From positions 1 to 52,132 of the forward strand of contig JABSRT010000029.1 in NCBI GenBank assembly GCA_013214945.1: a DNA stretch of 52,132 nucleotides, read 5' to 3'. Positions within the stretch are counted from its first letter, which is position 1. The number at the start of each line of letters is the position of its first letter. A model generated the notes under the pieces. That model was given only the letters and a program-made list of their open reading frames with translations, was not told where the DNA came from and ran no database searches. Shown piece by piece: positions 1 through 8,372 of the stretch. The stretch is from Gammaproteobacteria bacterium (GTDB lineage Bacteria; Pseudomonadota; Gammaproteobacteria; Enterobacterales; Psychrobiaceae). The translations under genes and the position numbers were made by a program.

Positions 1-247
1 CGTTCGTTAGAACGACTCAATGAATACTAGCTTAACCTCTCATTACCCGAAGATAACAAGTGTTACGCTTTTCATAACTTCAAACTATTTCTAGTTTGTT
101 GCATGAGCATATCCATAAAGTATTTTTCGATACTTACGTCAAATGCCCACACAGTTTATTTGAATACTAATTGTTAAAGAACGTTTTAGCTCAACTAACT
201 CGATGGTTAGGAGCAGCGCTTGGAACCCTGTGGTTCGTTGCGTTGGG
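1..247 (-). promoter_or_regulatory. rRNA operon leader with boxA antiterminator (16S lies off the left edge)
   Basis: Read on the minus strand, this is the transcribed leader of an rRNA operon. A boxA-like element (GTTCTTTAACAATTA) lies near 168-182. About 12 nt further on comes the CTGTGTGGGCA stretch (near 144-154) that follows boxA in gammaproteobacterial rrn leaders. BoxA recruits the Nus antitermination complex. The mature 16S start is not visible, so the gene itself begins left of position 1. The leader sits downstream of the two promoters at 254-281 and 401-428. Confidence 0.85.
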
Positions 248-253
248 AGGCAT

Positions 254-281
254 ATAATACGCTTTCCCGATTCGAAGTCAA
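254..281 (-). promoter_or_regulatory. rrn promoter proximal to the leader (P2-like)
   Basis: On the minus strand there is a -35 TTGACT (276-281), a 16-bp spacer and a -10 TATTAT (254-259), followed by the leader with boxA. It is the promoter nearer the 16S gene, so it corresponds to P2 of classic rrn operons. Confidence 0.8.
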
Positions 282-400
282 CACTTAATTTCAAACTCTT
301 TTTAAACAACGTTTTAAAAGAAAGTGAAGAAGTTGTTTTCTTCTCTAACCCGCTTCAGCGCTTGCTTTCGTAAGCTGCTTCTCCGTGTCAGTGAGGCAGC

Positions 401-428
401 ATTATAGAGATCATTTACATCTTGGCAA
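401..428 (-). promoter_or_regulatory. rrn promoter distal to the leader (P1-like)
   Basis: On the minus strand there is a -35 TTGCCA (423-428), a 16-bp spacer and a perfect -10 TATAAT (401-406). The discriminator that follows is GC-rich (GCTGCC), typical of growth-rate and ppGpp controlled rRNA promoters. Transcription runs leftwards through the P2-like promoter into the leader. Confidence 0.8.
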
Positions 429-670
429 GGGCTTTTTTACAGATCAATTCTGTTTGGTTACTTATAATACAACCCAAAAGTTAACTGTGATGAATATCAC
501 TAAATATATCGACTTTAGCTACTATAAATAGCCATCTCGTCCTTATTATTAGTCGTTAGGCTTTATTTTTAGTGAAATGGCTCGCAGCTCCGTACTTACG
601 TGCTTCAAAGAATTCTGATCTTTGGTGGTTTCTGCTATGATGCGCTTCTAATTCCTTAGCTACTTATATA

Positions 671-712
671 GTAGTTATCTATTAGTAGTTATCTATTAGT
701 AGTTAACTAATA
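671..712. repeat. Three copies of a 14-bp tandem repeat upstream of trhO
   Basis: The unit GTAGTTATCTATTA occurs twice exactly (671-684, 685-698) and a third time with changes (699-712, GTAGTTAACTAATA). It lies in the intergenic space between the rrn promoters and trhO. No function can be assigned. It could be replication slippage or a short operator array. Confidence 0.6.
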
Positions 713-777
713 GTCGCTAGGGGCAATCTAAAGCACCGGGTTTACGATTCGGCCAGTTCAATGGGTAATTTTGAAAT

Positions 778-1755
778 ATGAGTAATATCACTGTTTGTGC
801 AATGTATAAGTTCGTTCGTCTTGAAAATTTCGAGAAGCTACAGCAACCTCTACTAGATGTCATGAAAGAACATGATGTTTACGGCACCTTACTATTAGCT
901 TACGAAGGCATTAACGGTACTATTGCAGGAACACAGCAAGCAATTGAAGCAATATTGAGTTTTCTTGCTCAAGACGAACGTCTAAATAGCATCTCTTATA
1001 AAGTATCCTTTAATAGTGAAAACCCATTCCAACGGACTAAGGTTAAATTAAAGAAAGAGATCGTAACAATGGGCGTTGAGGGTGTTGATCCTAACCAAGT
1101 CGTTGGGACCTACGTTAAACCACAAGATTGGAATGCGCTAATTTCTGATCCCGATGTGATCTTGGTCGATACTCGTAATGATTATGAAGTGGAAATTGGC
1201 ACATTCAAAAATGCTATCAACCCTAACACCAAAACCTTCCGTGAATTCCCACAATATGTTGCTGACAACTTAGATAAAACTAAGCATAAGAAAGTGGCGA
1301 TGTATTGTACTGGCGGCATTCGCTGTGAAAAGTCGACTGCTTATCTTAAAGACCAAGGTTTTGAAGAGGTTTACCATCTTGAAGGTGGCATTTTAAAATA
1401 TCTCGAGGAAGTACCTGCGACAGAATCAATGTGGGAAGGTGAATGTTTCGTGTTTGACAGCCGAGTAGCAGTAAACCACGATTTAGAGCAAGGTCAATAC
1501 GACCAGTGTTTCGCGTGCCGTTTCCCGCTGACCGAACCAGAAAAGCAAAGCCCTCACTATGTAAAAGGCGTTAGCTGTCATCGCTGTATTGATAAATTCA
1601 CTGATGAGCAACGTAGTCGTTTTGAAGAACGCGAACGCCAAATGATGCTAGCGCAAGCGCGTGGTGAAGATCATATTGGTGGTAACGTTGAGCAATTAAT
1701 TGGTGAACGCCGCCAACAGAAAATCGATCGTAAAAATGTTGATAAAGTGAGTTAA
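778..1755 (+). CDS. trhO: tRNA uridine-34 hydroxylase TrhO (rhodanese family, YceA)
   Basis: TrhO catalyses oxygen-dependent formation of 5-hydroxyuridine at the wobble position of some tRNAs in the cytoplasm. The 325-residue protein has the family layout: an N-terminal acylphosphatase-like domain (about residues 1-95, with the [10 protein letters not shown] motif), then a rhodanese domain carrying the active-site loop [11 protein letters not shown]-terminal segment has paired cysteines (CFACR and CHRC) that look metal-binding, followed by a charged tail. Length matches the family. The ATG at 778 has only a weak upstream Shine-Dalgarno, but the N-terminus aligns with the family start. The gene stands alone, followed by a hairpin terminator. 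Confidence 0.93.
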   Translation: MSNITVCAMYKFVRLENFEKLQQPLLDVMKEHDVYGTLLLAYEGINGTIAGTQQAIEAILSFLAQDERLNSISYKVSFNSENPFQRTKVKLKKEIVTMGVEGVDPNQVVGTYVKPQDWNALISDPDVILVDTRNDYEVEIGTFKNAINPNTKTFREFPQYVADNLDKTKHKKVAMYCTGGIRCEKSTAYLKDQGFEEVYHLEGGILKYLEEVPATESMWEGECFVFDSRVAVNHDLEQGQYDQCFACRFPLTEPEKQSPHYVKGVSCHRCIDKFTDEQRSRFEERERQMMLAQARGEDHIGGNVEQLIGERRQQKIDRKNVDKVS

Positions 1756-1784
1756 GCTCTTTTAATACAACATGACGATTTAAT

Positions 1785-1822
1785 AAAGCGACTAATTGTA
1801 ACCACGATTAGTCGCTTTTTGT
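1785..1822 (+). terminator. Rho-independent terminator of trhO
   Basis: Stem of about 12 bp (AAAGCGACTAAT at 1785-1796 pairing with ATTAGTCGCTTT at 1807-1818) followed by a T run. Confidence 0.85.
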
Positions 1823-1887
1823 TATCCCTGCTTTAAATGTTGTGTTATCAACTTGATAAAAATACTCCCGCCAATACTATCGGGTTA

Positions 1888-1910
1888 TTGACTTGGTAGC
1901 GCCAAGTCAA
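1888..1910. other. Perfect 9-bp inverted repeat upstream of the DMT transporter
   Basis: TTGACTTGG (1888-1896) and CCAAGTCAA (1902-1910) are separated by 5 bp, about 80 bp upstream of the transporter start. There is no T run, so it is not an obvious terminator. It could be an operator or an untranslated-region hairpin. Confidence 0.4.
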
Positions 1911-1987
1911 CACTATGTCATTACCAAGCCACTATATTGATTTTTCGGCTTTTTTGTAAACTACTAGCTATAAATTTGGAGTAAAAG

Positions 1988-2878
1988 ATGTCTGTGGTCA
2001 TTGCCTACCTAATCGTTGTGTTAATTTGGTCAACAACACCATTGGGTATTGTTTGGAGCAGTGAGTCGGTTAGCCCAACACTGGCGGTATTAAGTCGAAT
2101 GGTGATTGGCGTTATTATTGGCTGCACTATTTTGGCTATCACCAAAACCAAACTCCCCCGCAACCGGCAGGCCTTACGTTTATATGCTTACTCAGGCGGC
2201 GGGATTTTCACGGGCATGTTGTTCGCTTACCAAGCTTCGAGCCATATCGCCTCTGGCATGATGTCGTTAATTTTTGGCTTGGCTCCTATTATTTCAGGTT
2301 TGCTCGGCCAAAAAATTCTTAACGAAGCTAAGTTTAGTAAGATCAAAAAAATAGCACTGGTATTATCATTGTTAGGATTAGCGTTTGTCTGCTCAGATAG
2401 TTTGTCACTGAGCGGTGATAACGCCATTGGGCTACTGCTGGTGATGGTTTCGGTGTGTTGTTTTAGCTTTAGTGCAGTCATGGTTAAGAGCATTGATATT
2501 TGCATTAACCCAATGGCGACCACGCTCGGCGCTTTATTATTTGCGACCCCGTTATTTTTGCTATCGTGGTTACTCAGCGACGGCACGCTGCCAATTCAAG
2601 ATTGGCAACCGAGATCTTTGTGGGCTATTTTGTATTTGGGGATATTTGGCTCGTTAATTGGGTTTATTGCGTATTATTATGTGTTACAAAAACTTACTGC
2701 GAGCACGGTTTCATTAATTACCTTAATTACGCCGATCTTTGCCTTAACATTGGGGGCTTATCTCAATAACGAGACGATCAGTGTCAACTTAGTAATGGGT
2801 GCAGTATTAGTACTGGCGGGCTTAACCTCATTCATCTGGGGTGATAAGTTTGTTAAACGGATGCAACTCAACAACTAA
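1988..2878 (+). CDS. DMT-superfamily (EamA) transporter
   Basis: The 296-residue inner-membrane protein contains about ten hydrophobic segments arranged as two EamA repeats (roughly residues 1-140 and 150-290). This is the usual size and layout of drug/metabolite transporter exporters such as the RhaT/YdcZ/PecM type. The N-terminal WSTTPLGIVWS motif is typical of the family. The start is supported by GGAG about 8 nt upstream of the ATG. Substrate cannot be read from the sequence; relatives export amino acids, metabolites or drugs. It is convergent with the STAS-like gene, and the two 3-prime ends overlap by about 10 bp. Confidence 0.85.
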   Translation: MSVVIAYLIVVLIWSTTPLGIVWSSESVSPTLAVLSRMVIGVIIGCTILAITKTKLPRNRQALRLYAYSGGGIFTGMLFAYQASSHIASGMMSLIFGLAPIISGLLGQKILNEAKFSKIKKIALVLSLLGLAFVCSDSLSLSGDNAIGLLLVMVSVCCFSFSAVMVKSIDICINPMATTLGALLFATPLFLLSWLLSDGTLPIQDWQPRSLWAILYLGIFGSLIGFIAYYYVLQKLTASTVSLITLITPIFALTLGAYLNNETISVNLVMGAVLVLAGLTSFIWGDKFVKRMQLNN

Positions 2879-3272
2879 TATAACGTACAAGTGACTTCAT
2901 TGAGCCAAACTGTTGCGACGTCTTTATTTTCGAAATAATGCACGTCGCCAGTGATAAACCAATCTCCAACTTTACTGAACATTTGTTGCCAACTTTGATT
3001 GCCAATAATCGCAATTTTTTAAATTCGCGCCGATGCTGAAGCCCTAATTGAAAATCATCCCACGCGGTATCTATAATCCAGCTTTCCAAATCAGTAATAT
3101 CAACTAATACATTAATTGGACGATGGTCGGCCTGCTCTAAAATCGCGTCTAACATAGGGATTAATTGCACGTAATCTTGGTGGCATAAATTGCCGTGGAT
3201 TGTTAATGACAGAAAAACGTCACTACCACTAGGTTCAACTAAAACTGCAATATTATTTAGCTCGGTTGACAT
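2868..3272 (-). pseudogene. SpoIIAA-like (STAS-fold) protein, frameshifted
   Basis: The first about 85 codons encode a SpoIIAA-like/STAS family protein (motifs LVDITDLESW and AWDDFQLGLQHRREFKK). At a run of six A (minus strand; T at 3015-3020) the frame appears lost. The annotated frame continues as an unrelated tail ending at 2868. The -1 frame reads KIAIIGNQSWQQMFSK, then GDWFITGDVHYFENKD, which is the expected family C-terminus, and stops at 2875-2877. One extra A would restore a protein of about 132 residues. The cause could be a real one-base deletion, slippage during translation, or a sequencing error in the homopolymer. Relatives are small cytoplasmic proteins of unclear function. Confidence 0.75.
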
Positions 3273-3371
3273 TAACGGCCTCTTGCTGAGTCTGGTGATA
3301 TATTTATATAACGCTAATATCCTGATAAGATCATCATTAATATTAATATAAATATAAGAGAAATTATCTTA

Positions 3372-4091
3372 ATGAATACACTCTATATTACCGGAGCAGG
3401 CGTTAGCGTTCAGAGCGGCATTCCAACCTTTCGCGGCGAAGATGGTTTGTGGACGATAGGCAGTAAAAACTATACACCGCAGCAAATGGCCACTCGGGGG
3501 ATGTATCACAATAATCCCGAACAATTTTTACGCTGGTATTATTCACGCTTTGCCACTTACCGTAATCACGGGCCGAACGATGTTCATTACTGGCTGAGTA
3601 ATAAAAATTTAATCACTCAAAACATCGATGGTCTCGACGGTAAAGCTGGCAACAAAAACTATATTGCAATTCATGGCCGTCTTGACCAAATGACCCCCTA
3701 TCATCAGCAAAGTGATGATGTTGTTGTGCCAGTCTCCACACCGTGGGACGAGGTCGATCCCGACAATTTAACCAACTCATTATTAGCTATCTTTAAAATT
3801 AAAGACAAACCGCAGTTCAACTATTCATTAAAACCTTATGTATTACTTTTTGATGAGTATTACACCGAGCTTTATCGAATTAGCGAAGCGCAACAACGGA
3901 TGCTCAACGCTGATCGCATTATATTTATCGGCACTTCATTTAGCGTCAACATTACCCAAATGGCACTAGATATAGCTCAATCGCAAGCGACCCCGATTGA
4001 AATAGTCGACCCTAATCCAGTGTTAATCGATTACGCTCTAGTGACTTACCACAAAATGACTGCTTTAGAATATATTAAGCAGTTTTCTTAA
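3372..4091 (+). CDS. SIR2-family NAD-dependent deacylase lacking the zinc cysteines
   Basis: The 239-residue protein has the sirtuin NAD-binding signature GAGVSVQSGIPTFR (residues 8-21), TQNIDGL (82-88) and the catalytic-type histidine in AIHGRL (H101). A GTSFSVNITQ stretch matches the late NAD-binding motif. Sirtuins normally have four cysteines holding a structural zinc. Here there is no cysteine at all in the protein, and the expected CxxC region reads MTPYHQQSDDVV. Family knowledge predicts lysine deacylation or ADP-ribosyl transfer using NAD; which one is unknown. The gene is monocistronic. The start is the first ATG of the frame and gives a natural sirtuin N-terminus. Confidence 0.82.
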   Translation: MNTLYITGAGVSVQSGIPTFRGEDGLWTIGSKNYTPQQMATRGMYHNNPEQFLRWYYSRFATYRNHGPNDVHYWLSNKNLITQNIDGLDGKAGNKNYIAIHGRLDQMTPYHQQSDDVVVPVSTPWDEVDPDNLTNSLLAIFKIKDKPQFNYSLKPYVLLFDEYYTELYRISEAQQRMLNADRIIFIGTSFSVNITQMALDIAQSQATPIEIVDPNPVLIDYALVTYHKMTALEYIKQFS

Positions 4092-4276
4092 CCTGCTGAG
4101 CTATATATTATTTTGTTAGCTCCGCGGGTTAATTACCTGCAGCGATAACGGAGAATTAAACTCTACAACCCACAATAGGCCGTTATTTTGTCATGCGATA
4201 TCAATAAATAATTGTCCGCTGTTGTCAGTTTATTGATGACATAAATCCTTATCTATATCACTATGGATTAGCGATG

Positions 4277-4317
4277 TAATAGGGCTAGGCACTTGGTTGT
4301 CGTACCTAGCCCTATTA
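4277..4317 (+). other. Strong 13-bp hairpin just upstream of ndh
   Basis: TAATAGGGCTAGG (4277-4289) pairs with CCTAGCCCTATTA (4305-4317) around a 15-nt loop. It ends about 20 nt before the ndh ATG and is followed by AT-rich sequence without a clear T run. It may terminate transcription from the sirtuin gene or be a 5-prime-UTR control element of ndh. The rest of 4092-4336 shows nothing else that can be named. Confidence 0.5.
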
Positions 4318-4336
4318 TATTATTAAGGATTTTACC

Positions 4337-5638
4337 ATGACAACAACGATACCTAACATCGTCATTATCGGTGGAGGAGCCGGTGGTTTAGAACTAGCAA
4401 CGCAATTAGGCCATCAACTAGGACGAAAAAATCGCGCCAATATATTACTAATAGATAAAAATCGCAGTCACATATGGAAACCGCTATTACATGAAGTAGC
4501 GACAGGCTCGCTTGACTCCAACCTTGACGGCGTTGTGTACTCTGCTCATGCTGCTAAACATGGTTACCAATTCCAACTCGGTACCTTCTGTGGTTTAAAT
4601 CCTGATACAAAACAGCTCACTGTTGCCGCCCAGCTCGATGATGAGGACCGCCAAATATTGCCGCAGCGCCAGATAAACTATGACACTTTAGTTATCGCCA
4701 TTGGCAGCATCAGCAATGACTTTAATACCCCAGGGGTTAAAGAGCATTGCTATTTTCTTGATTCCCACAAGCAAGCCGACCGTTTTCACCACGCGCTGTT
4801 AGACAGCTTTACTCGGGTTCATCAATCGGACAACGACAAGCCACTGGATATTTCAATTGTCGGCGCAGGGGCAACCGGCGTTGAATTATCAGCAGAGCTT
4901 TATCATGTGGCTGATTTATTAAAGATATATGGCCTAAGCAACATGACCTCAAAAAAATTAAATATCAATTTAATTGAGGCTGGACCAAATATTTTACCGG
5001 CTTTACCACTGCGGATATCACAATCAGCCCGACGAGAGTTAATAGCACTTGGGGTTAATGTTTGCGAAAACACTCGTATAGACCAAGCAACAACAGCTGG
5101 GTTTGTCACTGCCAAGGGCGACATAATTGAGTCGGATTTAATGTTATGGGCCGCCGGAGTAAAGGCGCCAGACTTTATCAAAGATCTTAATGTCTTTGAG
5201 CTTAACCGAGCCAATCAAATATTAGTAAAACCAACATTACAAAGTAACCAGCACGACAATATCTATGTCATTGGTGACTGCTGCGCCTGCAAATTAGGTG
5301 AAGATAAGTGGGTACCGCCACGTGCGCAATCAGCTCATCAAATGGCTAAAGCAGTGCAGCACAATATTATCCGTGGCCTTAATCAACAACCTTTGCGAGA
5401 TTATCAATATGTTGATTACGGTTCTTTAGTCAATTTGTCGCGGTTTAGTACGGTTGGAAGTTTAATGGGTAATCTGACTAAAAACAGCATGTTTATTGAA
5501 GGACGGATCGCCAAATTAGTGTATATCTCGCTGTATCGCATGCACCAGCGCGCGATACATGGCACCGCAAAAACACTGGCACTATGGTTTGCAGAAAAAG
5601 TAATGAAAATTGTCAGACCACGAATGAAGCTACACTAG
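4337..5638 (+). CDS. ndh: NADH dehydrogenase type II (Ndh)
   Basis: Non-proton-pumping NADH:quinone oxidoreductase, a single-subunit FAD enzyme attached to the inner face of the cytoplasmic membrane. It has 433 residues. The FAD-binding dinucleotide fold is GGGAGG (residues 12-17). A second NADH-binding fold is GAGATG (176-181), and the late FAD contact is VIGDCCAC (about 310-320). A C-terminal basic/hydrophobic region fits membrane association. AAGGA lies 8 nt before the ATG. Length and motif order agree with Vibrio and E. coli Ndh. It is convergent with the DCC-family gene 15 bp downstream. Confidence 0.9.
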   Translation: MTTTIPNIVIIGGGAGGLELATQLGHQLGRKNRANILLIDKNRSHIWKPLLHEVATGSLDSNLDGVVYSAHAAKHGYQFQLGTFCGLNPDTKQLTVAAQLDDEDRQILPQRQINYDTLVIAIGSISNDFNTPGVKEHCYFLDSHKQADRFHHALLDSFTRVHQSDNDKPLDISIVGAGATGVELSAELYHVADLLKIYGLSNMTSKKLNINLIEAGPNILPALPLRISQSARRELIALGVNVCENTRIDQATTAGFVTAKGDIIESDLMLWAAGVKAPDFIKDLNVFELNRANQILVKPTLQSNQHDNIYVIGDCCACKLGEDKWVPPRAQSAHQMAKAVQHNIIRGLNQQPLRDYQYVDYGSLVNLSRFSTVGSLMGNLTKNSMFIEGRIAKLVYISLYRMHQRAIHGTAKTLALWFAEKVMKIVRPRMKLH

Positions 5639-5653
5639 AGGTTACCAGAAAAT

Positions 5654-6028
5654 CTACTTAAGCCGGTCTTGTTTAGCCAAGCGCCGAGTAACCAGTTTGT
5701 GATAACAAAACGCCAAAATTGGTCGAATAACGGGTAAGCCGATCAACCAAGCGACCGGCTTAAGGACTGCAACGGGTTGCATCAAGGCAATATAAGCATC
5801 GAGCTCTGAGATAATCTGCCCAGTGGCAGTTTTAAGATGGAGCTCGGTTAATGCTTTCGCAGGATCAATGCCCAAGCGCCGTAATTCTTGTTCTTGATCT
5901 GTTATGTCAAACCAGCAGACATTATCTGCCGCCGCACCAGCCATTTTTTGATAATTGGCGCGATCTTTAATGCAGCTAGGACAGGCACCATCGTAATAGA
6001 CGGTGATTTTATCGTTGTGATCTTGCAT
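5654..6028 (-). CDS. DCC-family thiol-disulfide oxidoreductase-like protein (DUF393)
   Basis: A small 124-residue protein with the DCC signature YYDGACPSC near the N-terminus (C16 and C19 in a thioredoxin-like CxxC arrangement). Further along it has the conserved LHLKTATGQIISELDAYIAL stretch and a hydrophobic C-terminal half. Family members are predicted thiol-disulfide exchange proteins, but no substrate is established. It ends 15 bp from the end of ndh, convergently transcribed. A short open frame on the opposite strand over its start is not supported. Confidence 0.8.
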   Translation of the reverse strand: MQDHNDKITVYYDGACPSCIKDRANYQKMAGAAADNVCWFDITDQEQELRRLGIDPAKALTELHLKTATGQIISELDAYIALMQPVAVLKPVAWLIGLPVIRPILAFCYHKLVTRRLAKQDRLK

Positions 6029-6226
6029 GCTTAGCTCCTCTACTCAATTCCTCTACTCGATCTTAATGCCAGTGTTACAAGTAACCTATGTACCGAATAA
6101 GTATACTGCGCTAATCACCGCAATTAAAATAACCAACCACGACGCAATTCAACAAAGCATATACAATGGTTTTATCGCGGTACAATATCCGCTAAGCTTA
6201 ATAAAACCAGTCAGCGATGGGCGATT

Positions 6227-6823
6227 ATGTTCAAATTAATGATGTTCTTGATGTTACTTTGTTATCACCTAACACTTGAAGCAGCAACAACCACAGTATT
6301 CCAATATATAAATGCCAATGGTTCGGTGACCTATTCGGATCAAAAACCGGCCACTAAGCGCTATAAAACGTTGCATTTCACTTGTTTTGCCTGCGAAGTT
6401 AATTCCTCGGTTAATTGGCATAACATCCCGTTATTTCATAAAAAATATCAAACAGAAATCGTCGCAGCGAGCCAGTCTCATCAGGTATCAGCGGCATTAA
6501 TCCGTGCGGTCATTCATGCTGAATCAGCTTTCAAAGCCAACGCTATTTCAAAAAAAGGCGCGGTTGGTTTAATGCAGCTAATGCCGGCCACAGCCAAACA
6601 GCTTGGGGTAGAAAAACCACAGCAAGTCGCTGCTAATATTAATGGTGGCACCTTATATTTAGCCAAAATGCTCAAACGTTTTAATGGCAATATCAGCTTA
6701 GCAACCGCCGCCTATAATTCAGGCCCTAGTACCGTTGAAAAATATAATGGCGTTCCCCCTTATCCTGAAACCAAAGCTTATGTCGAACGGGTAAGAATTC
6801 TCCATCAGCGTTATCGCCTGTAA
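6227..6823 (+). CDS. Lytic transglycosylase with N-terminal DUF4124 domain
   Basis: A secreted 198-residue protein. It has a signal peptide at residues 1-19, a short DUF4124 segment (FQYINANGSVTYSDQKP), then an SLT (goose-lysozyme-like) domain. The catalytic glutamate is E99 in VIHAESAFK, followed by GAVGLMQLMPATAKQLG and AAYNSGP, the classic family motifs. It is expected to cleave murein glycan strands in the periplasm, leaving 1,6-anhydro-muramyl ends. Two cysteines between the domains could form a disulfide. Shorter than Slt70 but similar to other small SLT-domain proteins of Alteromonadales. The next gene starts 50 bp downstream. Confidence 0.88.
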   Translation: MFKLMMFLMLLCYHLTLEAATTTVFQYINANGSVTYSDQKPATKRYKTLHFTCFACEVNSSVNWHNIPLFHKKYQTEIVAASQSHQVSAALIRAVIHAESAFKANAISKKGAVGLMQLMPATAKQLGVEKPQQVAANINGGTLYLAKMLKRFNGNISLATAAYNSGPSTVEKYNGVPPYPETKAYVERVRILHQRYRL

Positions 6824-6873
6824 GTAAATCTTGCTATAATCACCGCCATTAATTAATAGTTGGCCGCACAGTC

Positions 6874-7344
6874 ATGTCATATATCCCATTAGAACAACAC
6901 CCAAAATCTTGGATCTTTCGTCACCAGAGCTTGCCGATCAATGAACTCGACAGTGTTCAAATAAAGCCAATGACCTCTCCCCGCGCCATCACGTTATGGG
7001 GCGGCTTCATCAGCAACCAAGTTGATCATCCTGACTTTTTCAAAAAAGGTGATTGGGCTTTTGATCCAAATACTTGGTCAAATCAGGGACCATGGGAAGC
7101 AACCTGGGACAGTGAAGAACCAGACTTACCAGCGCAAATTCTTGAACATTTAGATTGGGCCAACAACACCACCGTTTATTACTGCAACGATCGCCACCAT
7201 GTGATCGAAACAAACTGGGGTGTATTTAAACGTTGCTGGAAAAACTTTTTGTTTATGGATGATGGCTCGTTATTAATCGGTAAAAAACGCGACCAAGTCG
7301 TGCAATTTCTGTCTAATGGCACTTACCGTATTGGCACCAAATAA
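6874..7344 (+). CDS. Conserved hypothetical protein, DUF2947-like
   Basis: A soluble 156-residue protein rich in tryptophan and aromatics (WIFRHQ, DWAFDPNTWS, WGVFKRCWKNFLFMDDGS). It has no signal peptide or membrane segment. From memory it resembles the DUF2947 family of Vibrio and Shewanella; this needs a profile search. Function unknown. Its stop codon overlaps the rlmF start by one base (TAATG at 7342-7346), so the two genes are probably co-translated. Confidence 0.7.
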   Translation: MSYIPLEQHPKSWIFRHQSLPINELDSVQIKPMTSPRAITLWGGFISNQVDHPDFFKKGDWAFDPNTWSNQGPWEATWDSEEPDLPAQILEHLDWANNTTVYYCNDRHHVIETNWGVFKRCWKNFLFMDDGSLLIGKKRDQVVQFLSNGTYRIGTK

Positions 7345-8279
7345 TGTCAAAGCAACAGCTGCATCCACGAAATCGTCATAACCAAGGTTATGACTTTGAT
7401 AACTTATGCCAGATCCATCCACCCCTAGCTGAATTTGTCAGTGTGAATCAATATGACAATAAGTCGATTGATTTTGCTAATGCGAACGCGGTAAAGCAAC
7501 TCAACCTGGCCTTATTAAAGCAAGATTATCGGATTGATTTTTGGGATATTCCCGATAATTATCTGTGCCCGCCTATTCCGGGGCGCGTCGACTATATTCA
7601 TTATCTGGCTGACTTATTAACCCAAACCAATAATGGCAAACCGCCAGCGGGCCAAAAAGTTTCAGTGCTCGACATCGGCACTGGTGCCAGCTGCATTTAC
7701 CCCATTTTAGGCCAGCGCAGTTATCGCTGGAATTTCGTGGCCTCTGATATAGATCCTGTTTCAATCAAAACAGCCAACCACATTATCGACGCAAACAAAG
7801 GGTTAAAATCAGCGATTGATTGTCGTTTACAAAATAATCCGAAAAAGATCTTCGATGGTATTATTAAAGCCAATGAATATTTTGATTTAACCATGTCCAA
7901 TCCACCATTTCATCAGTCGCAGGCCGAAGCAACTAAAGGCTCGCAACGCAAATGGCGCAATTTGGGTAAACAAGTTACAGATAAAGACATGCTCAACTTC
8001 GGTGGTCAAAAAGCCGAGTTATGGTGCCCCGGTGGCGAACTTAGTTTCATCCGTAATATGATTAAAGAAAGTCAGGACTATCGCTTTCAGGTATTGTGGT
8101 TTAGTTCATTGGTCTCTAAAAAAGCAAACCTCAGCGCATTGCAACAGAGCCTAACTCAAGCAAACGCCGCGCAAGTAAAAGTTGTGACGATGAGCCAAGG
8201 CAACAAAGTAAGTCATTTTATTGCTTGGAGCTTTTTGACCGACAGCCAACAAAATAACTGGTGTAAAACCCGCTATTAA
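7344..8279 (+). CDS. rlmF: 23S rRNA (adenine-1618-N6)-methyltransferase RlmF
   Basis: S-adenosylmethionine-dependent methylation of A1618 in 23S rRNA. The 311-residue protein starts with the family N-terminus LHPRNRHNQGYDF. Its SAM-binding loop is LDIGTGAS (residues 109-116). The adenine-N6 catalytic motif is NPPF, in MSNPPFHQS near residue 183. Length matches E. coli RlmF/YbiN. Translationally coupled to the DUF2947-like gene by a TAATG overlap. No strong terminator follows. Confidence 0.92.
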   Translation: MSKQQLHPRNRHNQGYDFDNLCQIHPPLAEFVSVNQYDNKSIDFANANAVKQLNLALLKQDYRIDFWDIPDNYLCPPIPGRVDYIHYLADLLTQTNNGKPPAGQKVSVLDIGTGASCIYPILGQRSYRWNFVASDIDPVSIKTANHIIDANKGLKSAIDCRLQNNPKKIFDGIIKANEYFDLTMSNPPFHQSQAEATKGSQRKWRNLGKQVTDKDMLNFGGQKAELWCPGGELSFIRNMIKESQDYRFQVLWFSSLVSKKANLSALQQSLTQANAAQVKVVTMSQGNKVSHFIAWSFLTDSQQNNWCKTRY

Positions 8280-8372
8280 TAATCGGCAATATCGAGCTGA
8301 TTGGTTATGTTCATCTTAACTGTAGTTATGCTTCGAATTAATTGAAAGGGTTGGTATTTGATAAAGCAAGCT

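Noticed and set aside
2227-2586. 119-residue frame antisense to the DMT transporter
   Set aside because: Shadow frame of a strongly supported membrane protein; no start signal.
6027-6239. 70-residue open frame on the plus strand between the DCC gene and the lytic transglycosylase
   Set aside because: No ribosome-binding site, no family resemblance, and it overlaps the start of the clear transglycosylase gene in another frame.
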